From contig JAIOWZ010000014.1 of NCBI GenBank assembly GCA_021741905.1, forward strand, positions 1 through 36,093: 36,093 bases of DNA, given 5' to 3'. The notes beneath the pieces were generated by a model. That model was not told the DNA's origin. It made no database searches and was given only the letters and a program-made list of their open reading frames with translations. Positions within the stretch are counted from its first letter, which is position 1; each line of letters starts with the position of its first letter. Source of the DNA: Candidatus Planktophila sp. (GTDB lineage: Bacteria; Actinomycetota; Actinomycetes; Nanopelagicales; Nanopelagicaceae). Shown here in pieces: positions 9,670 through 17,216 of this stretch. Position numbers and translations under genes: made by a program.

Positions 9670-10743
9670 CTATTTGGCCAGATTTAAAGCCTCTCTGATC
9701 ACATTTCCCACGCTTTCAACCTCCACAAGAAAGCCATCATGGCCAAATGGGCTACTAATTGTCACTAAAGGGGCTGCCGCAGGGGCTAATTCGGCGATCT
9801 CAGCCTGTAGGCGGGGTGGAAAGAGTCGATCCGTATCAATCGAGACTGCAACCACCGGAATTGTGATTGTGGCCAATGCAGCTCCCACTCCTCCTCGATC
9901 TCTGCCAATGTCATGGCTATTCATCGCCTCTGTCAGGGCGATGTAGGTATTGGCATCAAAGCGTTTGGCCAGCTTGTCTGCCTGGTGATCTAGATAGGAC
10001 TCAACGGCAAAGCGTCCAGTCTCATCACCTTGAAGCTGGCGACCAAAGCGAATATCCATCTCAGCTTCAGTTCGATAGGTCAGGTGGGCAATTCGGCGGG
10101 CAATACCCATTCCATCCTCGGGGCCCACTTCTTGTTCGTAATAATCTCCACCATTGAAATGTGGGTCAGATTTAATTGCTCTGATTTGAATCGATGCAGT
10201 TCCGATTTGATCACCCGTTGCAACAGCAGATGATCCGATGGTGCAGATCGCACCAACACGTTCTGGCAACTGCACCGCCCATTCAAGTGCGCGCATTCCA
10301 CCCAGAGATGGACCAACTGCCAGCAAATACTTTTTAATTCCGATCGCATCGGTAAATGCAACCTCTGCTGCAACCATGTCGCGAATTGTCACTGCAGGAA
10401 AGCGAGAGCCCCACCGCTTGCCATCTGGTGCAATTGATGATGGGCCAGTAGATCCTTGGCAACCACCAATAACATTGGGGCACACAACAAAATACTTGTC
10501 TGTATCAAAGGGCAATCCTGGACCAACCATTGATGGCCACCAACCAGGAACATCAGACCATCCAGTCAATGCATGATTAACTAAAATCGCATTATCTTTT
10601 GCTGCGTTTAAACTTCCCCACGTTTGATAAGCAATGGTGACATTTGGCAATGTTTCGCCATTTTCAAGTAGCAGAAGTCCAATTGAGATGAACTTTCGTT
10701 CACCTGGATCGTGTGTTTCTAGCCATGCACCTGTTTTTGCCAT
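9670..10743 (-). CDS. metX: Homoserine O-acetyltransferase (MetX, alpha/beta hydrolase fold)
   Basis: This enzyme activates homoserine by O-acylation, the first committed step of methionine synthesis by direct sulfhydrylation or transsulfuration. The 357-residue alpha/beta hydrolase shows 'ITIAYQTWGSLN'-type N-terminal residues, 'LTGWSDVPGWW', 'VIGGCQGSTGPSS', the nucleophile elbow 'VGPSLGGMRALEW', the Asp region 'VSIDTDRLFPP' and the catalytic His in 'FGHDGFL', all in MetX order. I chose ATG 10743 ('MAKTGAW') because a GAAGGA lies at suitable distance, and because the longer frame to 10803 runs into a SAM riboswitch. Sequence alone does not separate acetyl- from succinyltransferase activity; acetyl is usual for this family in actinobacteria. 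Confidence 0.93.
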   Translation of the reverse strand: MAKTGAWLETHDPGERKFISIGLLLLENGETLPNVTIAYQTWGSLNAAKDNAILVNHALTGWSDVPGWWPSMVGPGLPFDTDKYFVVCPNVIGGCQGSTGPSSIAPDGKRWGSRFPAVTIRDMVAAEVAFTDAIGIKKYLLAVGPSLGGMRALEWAVQLPERVGAICTIGSSAVATGDQIGTASIQIRAIKSDPHFNGGDYYEQEVGPEDGMGIARRIAHLTYRTEAEMDIRFGRQLQGDETGRFAVESYLDHQADKLAKRFDANTYIALTEAMNSHDIGRDRGGVGAALATITIPVVAVSIDTDRLFPPRLQAEIAELAPAAAPLVTISSPFGHDGFLVEVESVGNVIREALNLAK

Positions 10744-10751
10744 CGTGTAAA

Positions 10752-10872
10752 AGTCCTTCACCAGCACTTGCCGCCAAGGCGACCTGTTCGTCACCCGGAG
10801 CACCCCGCCGCGGTGGAGGGTTGCCGCCTACTAAGCCGGGGCTAATACGTAGGACTCGTGAACGGTGTAATT
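10752..10872 (-). promoter_or_regulatory. SAM-IV-like (S-adenosylmethionine) riboswitch upstream of metX
   Basis: Read on the minus strand, the leader contains the conserved core 'CGGCAACCCTCC', 'CGCGGCGGGGTGC' and 'CCGGGTGA'. It opens with 'GTTCACGAGT', and the GTTC / GAAC pair closes P1. CCTAC/GTAGG forms P2. A further hairpin (GTCGC-CTTG-GCGGC) lies 3' of P1, as in the SAM-IV architecture known from actinobacteria. It ends just before the metX ribosome-binding site, so control could be translational. The assignment is by eye; SAM-I/IV variants are hard to separate this way. Confidence 0.88.
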
Positions 10873-10879
10873 CTAGCGA

Positions 10880-11428
10880 CTACCCTTCAAAAATCCCAGC
10901 CGTCACTTTAGGGTGAAGCTCTGTGCGCATTGCAGCAAATGCAGCCGCCGGCCAGCCTGAACCAAAGACTCTGCGCAATAAAATCGTCAGTGCGTACTTG
11001 GGATCATCAACAGTTGCCCGATCTAGTGCGCGATAGGCAAGTTCATTATCCCCACGTTCATAGGCCAATGTGGCAAACAAGCAGGCCACAGGTGCAACAA
11101 AGCCATTAGGTGCGATGCGCAATAAATACAGCCACATATTCCAATAAACATCAAAGGTTTCAGCGTTATGGGTACCCATCGCAAAATCACGGACCTGAAT
11201 ATCTGCAAGCCGGCCAATGACCTGGGAGATCAATTCGACATCACACTCATATCCACGATCTGCAAATTGCATAGATAGATCAATAACTGCAGTTGCCCCA
11301 TCTCGTTGCAGGAGATTGAGATCATTGCTTGAAGGAGTCAATGCAAAAGTATTAACACTTTCTATGAATTCTATATCTGCGGCAAGAGCAATTGCGGTGA
11401 TGTTGATGTAGGTGTTTTCAGTTGTCAT
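10880..11428 (-). CDS. DUF4192 family protein, short form
   Basis: The C-terminal two thirds ('WLYLLRIAPNGFVAPVACLFATLAYERGDNELAYRALDRATVDDP') match the pattern of DUF4192: an alpha-helical stretch ending in a TPR-like 'gG/D..A..AL.RA...dP.y' signature. The function of the family is unknown. Typical members have about 350-400 residues, whereas this one has 182, so the N-terminal half seems reduced. An AAAGGA lies 9 bases before the ATG at 11428. The secreted PKD gene ends 6 bases upstream, suggesting co-transcription; metX with its riboswitch follows on the same strand. The family call is from memory of the pattern. Confidence 0.65.
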   Translation of the reverse strand: MTTENTYINITAIALAADIEFIESVNTFALTPSSNDLNLLQRDGATAVIDLSMQFADRGYECDVELISQVIGRLADIQVRDFAMGTHNAETFDVYWNMWLYLLRIAPNGFVAPVACLFATLAYERGDNELAYRALDRATVDDPKYALTILLRRVFGSGWPAAAFAAMRTELHPKVTAGIFEG

Positions 11429-11434
11429 GGTTTC

Positions 11435-12175
11435 TTATCCTTTGAAAGTAGTGGGTGCTTTAACGACGGTGACTAATGCGATGGTGATTTTCTTGACAGT
11501 TCCGGTGACTGCGCGAGCGGCAGCGTTGTGTGTGTAGGTGCCATTCCAAGTTGTTAACAAAGTGATTTGATAGGTGCCTGGTTGCTTATATGTGTGTTGG
11601 ATTGTGCCGTTGGGATAAGGAGCACCGTTTTCGGTTGTGGCATAAACACCGCCATCACCAAAGCTCCAGACAAATGACGGGCGCAATGCCACATCAACAA
11701 CTTCACCGATGATGTCAATGCGACTTTGAAAAAGTGTTGGCAGGTCACACCAGAAATACACCGGAACATTTACCAGCGGTTCAAATTCAGGCTGGTATGC
11801 AACACCAGCTGTGGGAACCATCGTGGTTAAGCGATCACTCAAATTGACCTTGGTGACAGCCTTTTTTATGCGAGGTTTATAGGTGCGCTTAACCGTTGGT
11901 TTCTTAACAACCGGTTTGACTGCTTCAGCAGGTGGAAAAAACAAAGGTATAGCCTTTGGAGTAGGAGTTACTTTCGGCGCTACTTTTTTAGGAGCTTGGG
12001 TAATCGTTTTCTTGACCGTAGTAGAGCCCTTATGGGCTTCGATAATGATTTGATTGTTATCGGTATAGACATTGATGCAGGCTGTTTCTGCGCATTCCTC
12101 GGCAGCAACGCCTGCCGGCATGCCCCAAACTGCAAGTAAGAGAACTAGAAATATCGTGAACATGTGCGCCACCAT
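11435..12175 (-). CDS. Secreted PKD-domain protein with basic Pro/Lys-rich linker
   Basis: This 246-residue protein has an N-terminal hydrophobic signal ('MFTIFLVLLLAVWGMPAGVAA'). A short Cys-containing segment and a Lys/Pro/Thr-rich linker ('KPVVKKPTVKRTYKPRIKKA') follow, then a C-terminal PKD-type Ig fold with the diagnostic 'PSFVWSFGDGG' and 'HTYKQPGTYQITLLTTW' motifs. PKD domains usually mediate protein-protein or protein-carbohydrate contacts outside the cell; no catalytic site is visible. The ATG at 12175 is kept, though an internal ATG at 12163 would still leave a full signal peptide. It diverges from the NUDIX gene across 67 bases. The role is unknown; surface structural or adhesion use is inference. 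Confidence 0.75.
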   Translation of the reverse strand: MVAHMFTIFLVLLLAVWGMPAGVAAEECAETACINVYTDNNQIIIEAHKGSTTVKKTITQAPKKVAPKVTPTPKAIPLFFPPAEAVKPVVKKPTVKRTYKPRIKKAVTKVNLSDRLTTMVPTAGVAYQPEFEPLVNVPVYFWCDLPTLFQSRIDIIGEVVDVALRPSFVWSFGDGGVYATTENGAPYPNGTIQHTYKQPGTYQITLLTTWNGTYTHNAAARAVTGTVKKITIALVTVVKAPTTFKG

Positions 12176-12242
12176 AAATTGCCGATGAGACTGTTCAGGA
12201 AGTCATTGCGCTAACTGTGGATAGATGTGACAGGCTAGGAGC

Positions 12243-12710
12243 ATGGCAGCGCGCGATGGTGATGGTTGGGTGCAATGCGCCTGCGGCAATAAGCACTGGG
12301 GTCTTAATGGCGCAGCTGGAATCCTGATCCTTCGTGGCACAGAAATCTTGTTACAGCACCGTGCCCCCTGGGTGCATAACGGCGACACATGGGGAATTCC
12401 AGGCGGTGCGCGAGATTCTCATGAAAGCACCATTGAAGGGGCGTTTCGGGAAGCGGTGGAAGAAACGGGAATCAACATAGATTTACTGACACCTCTTCAT
12501 ACATTTACCGATGATCACGGTAGTTGGAAATATGAAACTGTTATTGCACGTGCTGCAGCTGGCTTAGTTGCCCATGAAGTCAACGATGAATCTCATGAAG
12601 TCCGCTGGGTCGAGATTGAAACAGTAAGTGAACTGCCATTACACCCAAGTTTTGCAAACTCCTGGCCCGAATTAAAGAAATTGCTTAATGACTTTATCGG
12701 CCCACGTTAA
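12243..12710 (+). CDS. NUDIX hydrolase
   Basis: A 155-residue protein with a complete Nudix box, G-x5-E-x7-REAVEETG ('GGARDSHE' followed by 'REAVEETGI'), which binds Mg2+ and hydrolyses nucleoside-diphosphate-linked substrates. Before it stand 'CACGNKHWGLNGAAGILIL' and 'DTWGIPGG', common in actinobacterial 8-oxo-dGTPase-like proteins. The CxC-x4-H start might bind metal, but that is not established. The substrate cannot be read from the sequence; nucleotide-pool sanitation is the usual guess. The last 39 bases overlap the 3' end of the convergent ABC ATPase gene, so the two genes share coding DNA on opposite strands. Confidence 0.92.
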   Translation: MAARDGDGWVQCACGNKHWGLNGAAGILILRGTEILLQHRAPWVHNGDTWGIPGGARDSHESTIEGAFREAVEETGINIDLLTPLHTFTDDHGSWKYETVIARAAAGLVAHEVNDESHEVRWVEIETVSELPLHPSFANSWPELKKLLNDFIGPR

Positions 12711-13262
12711 ATCTGCTTCCTCGCTGTGGGCAACAACAACAACTGTTACGCCGCCTTCTGCTAATTTCTGAAGGAGCTGAATAATTCTTTTTCTACTACC
12801 AATATCTTGGGCAGCCAGTGGCTCATCAAGAAGTAATACCGGAGTCTTTTGTGCAATGGCGGTAGCAATTGAAACACGTTGGGCTTCTCCCCCAGATAAA
12901 GTCGTCACCTGACGACCAGCCAATGTTGTTAATTCAAGAGCCTGCATCACATCTTGAGCAGGCCCAGCCAGCTCGATAATCTGTTGAACGGTAAAGCCCA
13001 ATGTGTAGCTCTGATTTTGAATTCCCACAGCACGAATCTGTGCAAGTTGTGCGGGCGATGTCAGTATCGGGTGCAGATCATCAATTGTGATGGTGCCTTT
13101 AACCGGGGCAATATCACCGGCAATAGCAGCCAACAGCGTTGATTTACCAGAACCATTAGGGCCCACAATTGCCGTGATTGATCCAGCTGGAATCTGTTCG
13201 CTGTAATCATAAATAATCTCGCGCCCATCGCGCACGATGGTGATCTCATTAATAGTAATCAT
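12672..13262 (-). CDS. hmuV: Heme-type (FeCT family) ABC transporter ATP-binding protein
   Basis: This is the cytoplasmic ATPase of a type II importer. Walker A 'GPNGSGKST', the Q-loop region 'VGIQNQSY', signature 'LSGGEAQRVSIA', Walker B 'PVLLLDEPLAAQD' and the H-loop 'VVAHSEE' are all present in 196 residues, somewhat short for the family (about 250). ATG 13262 overlaps the permease stop in an ATGA junction, indicating translational coupling, so I prefer it over a start at 13274. The symbol follows the solute-binding protein, which looks like a hemin binder; a cobalamin or siderophore importer cannot be excluded. Its 3' end overlaps the NUDIX gene by 39 bases. Confidence 0.88.
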   Translation of the reverse strand: MITINEITIVRDGREIIYDYSEQIPAGSITAIVGPNGSGKSTLLAAIAGDIAPVKGTITIDDLHPILTSPAQLAQIRAVGIQNQSYTLGFTVQQIIELAGPAQDVMQALELTTLAGRQVTTLSGGEAQRVSIATAIAQKTPVLLLDEPLAAQDIGSRKRIIQLLQKLAEGGVTVVVVAHSEEADLTWADKVIKQFL

Positions 13263-14230
13263 TGAGTTTTCCAAACATTATTCTTAACACTCACGAGTGC
13301 AATAAGAACTGGTGCACCTATCAGCGAGGTAACCAGGCCAATTGGCAATTCACCTGGTTGAGCCAGGGTTCTAGAAAGAGTGTCTGCAACCACAACTAAG
13401 AGCGCTCCAATGATGGCGGTGTGAAGTATCAATTTGCGATGAGTTGGGCCATAGATAAAACGAGCTATGTGCGGTGCTGCAAGGCCAATAAATGCAATCG
13501 AGCCAACGGTGCTAACGGCCCCACCGGCAAGTAAGGACAAGGCCACAAGTGCGAGGAAGCGAACGCGTGGTACATCTTCACCTAAATGAAATGCAGTGGC
13601 ATCTCCTAGTGAGAGTCGATCTAGCGATGGTGAAATTTTCCAGGCAATAGCCCCACCAATAATTGCCGTGATAGTAATCCCCATCAAATTCTCTCGTGTT
13701 ATTAAGGCCAGGGATCCAAAGTTCCAAAAAGAAATAGAGCGCGCATCAGCTCTTGTCACCATGGCTGATAAAAGGCCAACAATGGCGGTAAAGATGGCCG
13801 AGACTGCAATGCCCACAATGATTAATGCAAATGAAGAAAGTTGGGATCGAAGATTTGCTAACTTAAATGTTAGAGATGTTGCAACTAAAGCACCCAGTGC
13901 GCCACAAACAATGGCGCCAACAGATCCCACTTGCACAAGACCTGTTAGCACCGCCAACACTGTGCCGAGTGAGGCACCGGCTGTGGTGCCTAATATCGAA
14001 GGTTCTGCCAGTGCGTTATTGCAGGCACCCTGTGCCATTAAGCCAGCAAGGGCTAATGACGCACCAACAATGAGACCGGCTACCACGCGAGGAATACGAA
14101 TCTGCCACAAGATTTCATTACTTCCCGGAGAAAGCAAAGCTGCCCAGAAATTATCAATCTGCACCGCGCCTACATAGACCGCAATGAATGAAGCCAAAAG
14201 CAGAGCAATTGCAGGGGCTAACTTCTTCAC
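13259..14230 (-). CDS. hmuU: FecCD/BtuC-type ABC transporter permease
   Basis: A polytopic membrane protein of 323 residues with about nine to ten hydrophobic segments. Characteristic FecCD motifs are 'IRIPRVVAGLIVGASLALAGLMAQG', 'NALAEPSILGTTAGAS', 'STVGSIAFIGLAAPHIAR' (the coupling region that meets the ATPase) and 'PGELPIGLVTSLIGAPVLIAL'. It should form the heme, corrinoid or siderophore channel. The GTG start overlaps the TGA stop of the binding-protein gene by 4 bases (GTGA), and its own stop overlaps the ATPase start, so the three genes form one tightly coupled operon. Confidence 0.93.
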   Translation of the reverse strand: MKKLAPAIALLLASFIAVYVGAVQIDNFWAALLSPGSNEILWQIRIPRVVAGLIVGASLALAGLMAQGACNNALAEPSILGTTAGASLGTVLAVLTGLVQVGSVGAIVCGALGALVATSLTFKLANLRSQLSSFALIIVGIAVSAIFTAIVGLLSAMVTRADARSISFWNFGSLALITRENLMGITITAIIGGAIAWKISPSLDRLSLGDATAFHLGEDVPRVRFLALVALSLLAGGAVSTVGSIAFIGLAAPHIARFIYGPTHRKLILHTAIIGALLVVVADTLSRTLAQPGELPIGLVTSLIGAPVLIALVSVKNNVWKTQ

Positions 14231-15129
14231 TTAAGCACTGCACTTACTTTTTGGCTCAAGGCAACAACGAGGGATGGTGTTCGGGGACCAAAGGACAGAA
14301 GTAGTGAATCATCGACATCGATAATTGCCTGACTCTTACCTGCCCGTGTCTGGGCAACACCCGGAAGTTTGAGTAAGCCAGATACTCCACCAACGGATTG
14401 CAACCCCTTTGTCATGACAATGATTACCTCTGGATCTAGTGCTGCAAGGCTTTCAGCGGTCATCGTATTAAAGGGGCGTGGTAATGACACCGCTCCGACA
14501 TCGACACCACCTATTGCTGAGATTAAAGAGTCAGCACCTGATCCTGCTCCCCCAATTAAATAAATAGATGAGGTGCCGCGCAAGTATAAAAAGGCAATGC
14601 GGGGTTTGCTTGAAAGTTGTGAACTTTGGATCGCACCTGCGATGGCGGCATTGAGTAAAACCCCTTGCGCAGGTGCACCGATGGCTTCTGCAACCGCCGA
14701 AACCTTTATCGCAATATCTACCAGGGTCCAGCTTTCAGGTGTTTGCACAACCTTAATTCCAGCAGATCTAATTTGATCAATTGCAGATTTGGGGCCAGTT
14801 GATGCATCGATAATTACAAGATCAGGTTTAAGAGCGATTACTTTCTCAGGTAAAACTTGATGTCCAGATGTCACAACTGGAATTGATTCAAGTGTTTTTT
14901 CAGTACTTGAAATATCTCGACCAACAAGAATCGATCTGGCATTAAGTGAGGTCATAATCTCTGCAACACCGTTGGCAAGAACTACAACTCGAGAAACTGA
15001 AAATGGAGTAGTTGAATCTAATGAGATTGCAGAAACATCACTTTGCGAGATGGTGTTGCTCTGAGAATTCTGTGAATTAGCGCACCCTGTTAACACAATT
15101 ACCAGTGCAATAACGCCTAATCTCTTCAT
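14227..15129 (-). CDS. hmuT: Lipoprotein solute-binding protein, hemin (HmuT)-like
   Basis: The ATG at 15129 gives a 300-residue lipoprotein with a signal and lipobox LTGC (C16). A longer open frame upstream lacks signal features and overlaps the divergent gene, so it is rejected. The fold is a class III binding protein (TroA/BtuF superfamily). Segments 'RVVVLANGVAEIMTSL', 'LVGRDISS', 'GSGADSLISAIGGVD', 'MTKGLQSVGGVSGLLKLPGV' and 'DDSLLLSFGPRT' resemble HmuT hemin receptors of corynebacteria and other actinobacteria. I did not confirm the heme-ligand residues. The gene is divergent from two secreted proteins across an 85-bp region with a perfect palindrome, and it leads hmuU and hmuV. Heme uptake is the likeliest role; corrinoid uptake is the main alternative. 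Confidence 0.82.
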   Translation of the reverse strand: MKRLGVIALVIVLTGCANSQNSQSNTISQSDVSAISLDSTTPFSVSRVVVLANGVAEIMTSLNARSILVGRDISSTEKTLESIPVVTSGHQVLPEKVIALKPDLVIIDASTGPKSAIDQIRSAGIKVVQTPESWTLVDIAIKVSAVAEAIGAPAQGVLLNAAIAGAIQSSQLSSKPRIAFLYLRGTSSIYLIGGAGSGADSLISAIGGVDVGAVSLPRPFNTMTAESLAALDPEVIIVMTKGLQSVGGVSGLLKLPGVAQTRAGKSQAIIDVDDSLLLSFGPRTPSLVVALSQKVSAVLK

Positions 15130-15154
15130 GGATGTAGTGTGCCAAAACTTTGAA

Positions 15155-15177
15155 CGACAGGTGATCGAGTCCTGTCG
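15155..15177. promoter_or_regulatory. Palindromic operator candidate between hmuT and the secreted-protein genes
   Basis: A perfect 7-bp inverted repeat, CGACAGG-N9-CCTGTCG, is centred in the 85-bp divergent promoter region, 25-48 bases upstream of hmuT and 38-60 bases upstream of the opposite gene. Size and symmetry suit a dimeric repressor such as a TetR or DtxR/Fur-type protein. It does not resemble the IdeR/DtxR iron box. The protein that binds it is unknown; the TetR gene at 16634-17212 is an obvious candidate. Confidence 0.65.
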
Positions 15178-15214
15178 GATAAGCATTATGGGGGTCAGAT
15201 TTAGAGTTCTCCTC

Positions 15215-15691
15215 ATGAGAAAGCTCCTTTTCATAGTGATCGCACTACTTCCCTTTGCAATCACTCCTGCAGCAAATGCTGTCGTACTAAAAGGAGCACA
15301 AGGACAGGTTCTGACCGTTTCGGCAACTACTGCCAATAGCGGCTCGATGATCACTGTTAGTGGCAATCGTTTCGATGAAACTATCGGAATCTATTTAGCG
15401 TTTTGTGTCGTTCCTGCACCGGGTAAGGCTCCTACGCCATGTGGCGGCGGGGTTAACAAAGCTGGATTAGGAGAAGCCTCATTCTGGATTTCATCTAATC
15501 CCCCACCTTATGCAATTGGGCTGACTGAAGAGTTCTTACCCGGAGGCCGATTTACGCACAAAGTAAAGGTTTCAAAGAAAATCGGAAAGTTTGATTGCAC
15601 AAAAGTAAAGTGCGCAATAACTATTCGAGCTGATCACCTGCGTGGAAATGACAGAAGTTTTGACATGTTTGTTCCAGTAAAAATTAAATAA
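15215..15691 (+). CDS. Secreted neocarzinostatin-like Ig-fold protein, likely heme-uptake associated
   Basis: The ATG at 15215 gives 158 residues starting with a clear signal peptide ('MRKLLFIVIALLPFAITPAANA'). The mature part looks like one seven-strand Ig-type domain: 'GSMITVSGNRFDETIGIYLAFC', 'PTPCGGG', 'ASFWISSNPP', 'GGRFTHKVKV', 'FDCTKVKCAITIRADH' and 'DRSFDMFVPVKI'. This order of strands and paired cysteines recalls the neocarzinostatin/macromomycin fold and the extra domains of actinobacterial HtaA-type heme proteins. No enzyme motif is visible. Position opposite hmuT and eight bases before a related gene suggests extracellular heme capture or delivery; that role is inference. Longer in-frame starts at 15128 or 15188 would bury the signal peptide. 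Confidence 0.75.
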   Translation: MRKLLFIVIALLPFAITPAANAVVLKGAQGQVLTVSATTANSGSMITVSGNRFDETIGIYLAFCVVPAPGKAPTPCGGGVNKAGLGEASFWISSNPPPYAIGLTEEFLPGGRFTHKVKVSKKIGKFDCTKVKCAITIRADHLRGNDRSFDMFVPVKIK

Positions 15692-15699
15692 GGAGAAAA

Positions 15700-16641
15700 A
15701 TGAAAAAGATTATCGTCGCCTTAGCCTTAATAGGATCTCTCTTGGTTCCGGCTTCGGCAAACGCTGCCGAAACTAAGTTCACCGGTGCACCTCTGACTAA
15801 CCTAGATTCACAAGGTGCCACAATCAACATCATGTTGCTGGGAGTTCCTGCAAAGGGTGGTTTATATATTCAGGAGTGTGTTGAAGCACCTGCCGGAACA
15901 CGATCAGCACTGTGCAATACGGCAGTTCAACTATGGATTTCTACTGCGCGTGGTGCATCCTTCTTGCCTACCGATGTCATCAAGTTCAAGCCCACCGGTA
16001 GCTTTGTCTCAGGTGCCGCTACCGTTGATTGCACAGTCTCTAAGTGCGGAATTTTTATGCGCTATGACCACACGGTGCCCGGAGATCTCTCTGAGGATCA
16101 ATTCATTCCACTCACTTTCAAAGCTGCAACCGCCGAAAATGTCGCCCTTCCAGTTGATGAGATCACAGCCACAATCAACGGAGTTGCTGTCAGCACAAAG
16201 GCTCCGATCACCCTTGGGTATCGCCAACTATCGACGGTGTCAGCGGTTTCAAAAGCTGGAGCAACGCTGACCTTTGCATCCTTAGATCCAAACTGCGCGC
16301 TCAAAGGAACAGAAATAACACCGCTAAAGGGCGCTGGTGAGTGCGCAATTTCAGTTACCTCTGCAGGAAATACAACAGCATCTGGCATAACAGCGATTCT
16401 GCCGATTCGATTAGCACTTGGAGTTCAGACAATTCCTGCGATTGCTGCAAAAAAGTCAGTCAGCCTTGCCACTACAACAAATTTTGGACAGAAAGTTACT
16501 TATAAGGCAACTGGTAATTGTTCGATTATGAAAAATACTTTGAATGCAAAAAAGGGTACGTGCACTGTTACTGCAACTGCGGCAGGTCAAGCAGGATTGT
16601 TTGCTCCACTGAGCACAAAGGTTGTACTAAAGATTAAATAG
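15700..16641 (+). CDS. Secreted two-part protein with a neocarzinostatin-like N-terminal domain
   Basis: A 313-residue protein with signal peptide 'MKKIIVALALIGSLLVPASANA'; AGGAG is placed 5 bases before the ATG. The N-terminal half repeats the pattern of the preceding gene: 'GGLYIQECVEAP', paired Cys, 'LWISTARGASFL', 'GSFVSGAATVDCTVSKCGIFMRYDH' and 'EDQFIPLTF'. The C-terminal half is Ala/Thr/Lys-rich and beta-like, with Cys pairs ('NCALKGTEI', 'GECAISV', 'GNCSIMKNT', 'GTCTVTA'), similar to bacterial cell-surface Ig-like repeats. Probably co-transcribed with the 15215 gene. No sorting motif or C-terminal membrane anchor is seen, so it is likely secreted or wall-associated. It ends 8 bases inside the convergent TetR gene. 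The function, perhaps heme binding, is inferred from its neighbours only. Confidence 0.75.
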   Translation: MKKIIVALALIGSLLVPASANAAETKFTGAPLTNLDSQGATINIMLLGVPAKGGLYIQECVEAPAGTRSALCNTAVQLWISTARGASFLPTDVIKFKPTGSFVSGAATVDCTVSKCGIFMRYDHTVPGDLSEDQFIPLTFKAATAENVALPVDEITATINGVAVSTKAPITLGYRQLSTVSAVSKAGATLTFASLDPNCALKGTEITPLKGAGECAISVTSAGNTTASGITAILPIRLALGVQTIPAIAAKKSVSLATTTNFGQKVTYKATGNCSIMKNTLNAKKGTCTVTATAAGQAGLFAPLSTKVVLKIK

Positions 16642-17212
16642 AGGTTAGGCCAGCGATGCAGAATGCGGTAGCAGATTTAATCTCTGCTTCTGCATCATGG
16701 CCCGCTTCAATACGCTTTGTTGAAGCATCTGTAATTGCTTGGATAAACAAAAGCGCGCGCTGAGTATCTTTAACTCCCATGGCGCTCAATCCGCTCACAA
16801 GGGGTGCAAGTAATCCACGGTGGGCGGAGCCAATAGCTGCCGCGCGTTCTTGCGGTAGTGATGTTGCATTCAGCGCCTTTGCTAACAAGTGACGACCATC
16901 TGCAATATATGTCAAGGCGCTTTGTATCCAAGCCTCAATGCTTGAAAGTGGCTGGTCGGTATCTGCGACAGCTTCTTGCAAATACTGGGCAAAATTGTTG
17001 AGCTCTTCTAACACTAAATCTGCAATCAAATCTGCGCTACTACCAAAGTATTCATATACAGAGGTTCTAGATAATCCCGCTCGCTGTGCAACCGCTGCAA
17101 CTGTCACAGCAGCTCCCCCAGACTCAAGGGCGATACTTGCAGCAGCTTCGATTAATTGGTTGCGACGCCAATCACGGTGCTGTGCAAGTGTTTCGGTTTC
17201 AATGCGAGGCAT
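16634..17212 (-). CDS. TetR/AcrR family transcriptional regulator
   Basis: A 192-residue protein with a TetR DNA-binding domain: 'LIEAAASIALESGGAAVTVAAVAQRAGLSRTSVYEYFGSSADLI' in short form, with the helix-turn-helix at about 37-56 and the 'vYeYFgs' hallmark at 52-58. The C-terminal ligand domain is variable and gives no ligand. The gene is the last of a minus-strand run (prpB-prpC-prpD-dinG-tetR), starting 4 bases after dinG. It could regulate that run or, by proximity, the heme cluster whose promoter carries a palindrome at 15155-15177. Neither is shown by the sequence. Confidence 0.92.
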   Translation of the reverse strand: MPRIETETLAQHRDWRRNQLIEAAASIALESGGAAVTVAAVAQRAGLSRTSVYEYFGSSADLIADLVLEELNNFAQYLQEAVADTDQPLSSIEAWIQSALTYIADGRHLLAKALNATSLPQERAAAIGSAHRGLLAPLVSGLSAMGVKDTQRALLFIQAITDASTKRIEAGHDAEAEIKSATAFCIAGLTSI

Positions 17213-17216
17213 GAAA

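Noticed and set aside
10744-10803. Extended N-terminus of metX
   Set aside because: The segment is part of the SAM riboswitch and the residues do not resemble MetX.
15130-15366. Extended N-terminus of the hmuT frame
   Set aside because: It would overlap the divergent secreted-protein gene and bury the lipoprotein signal; translation from 15129 gives a correct LTGC lipobox.
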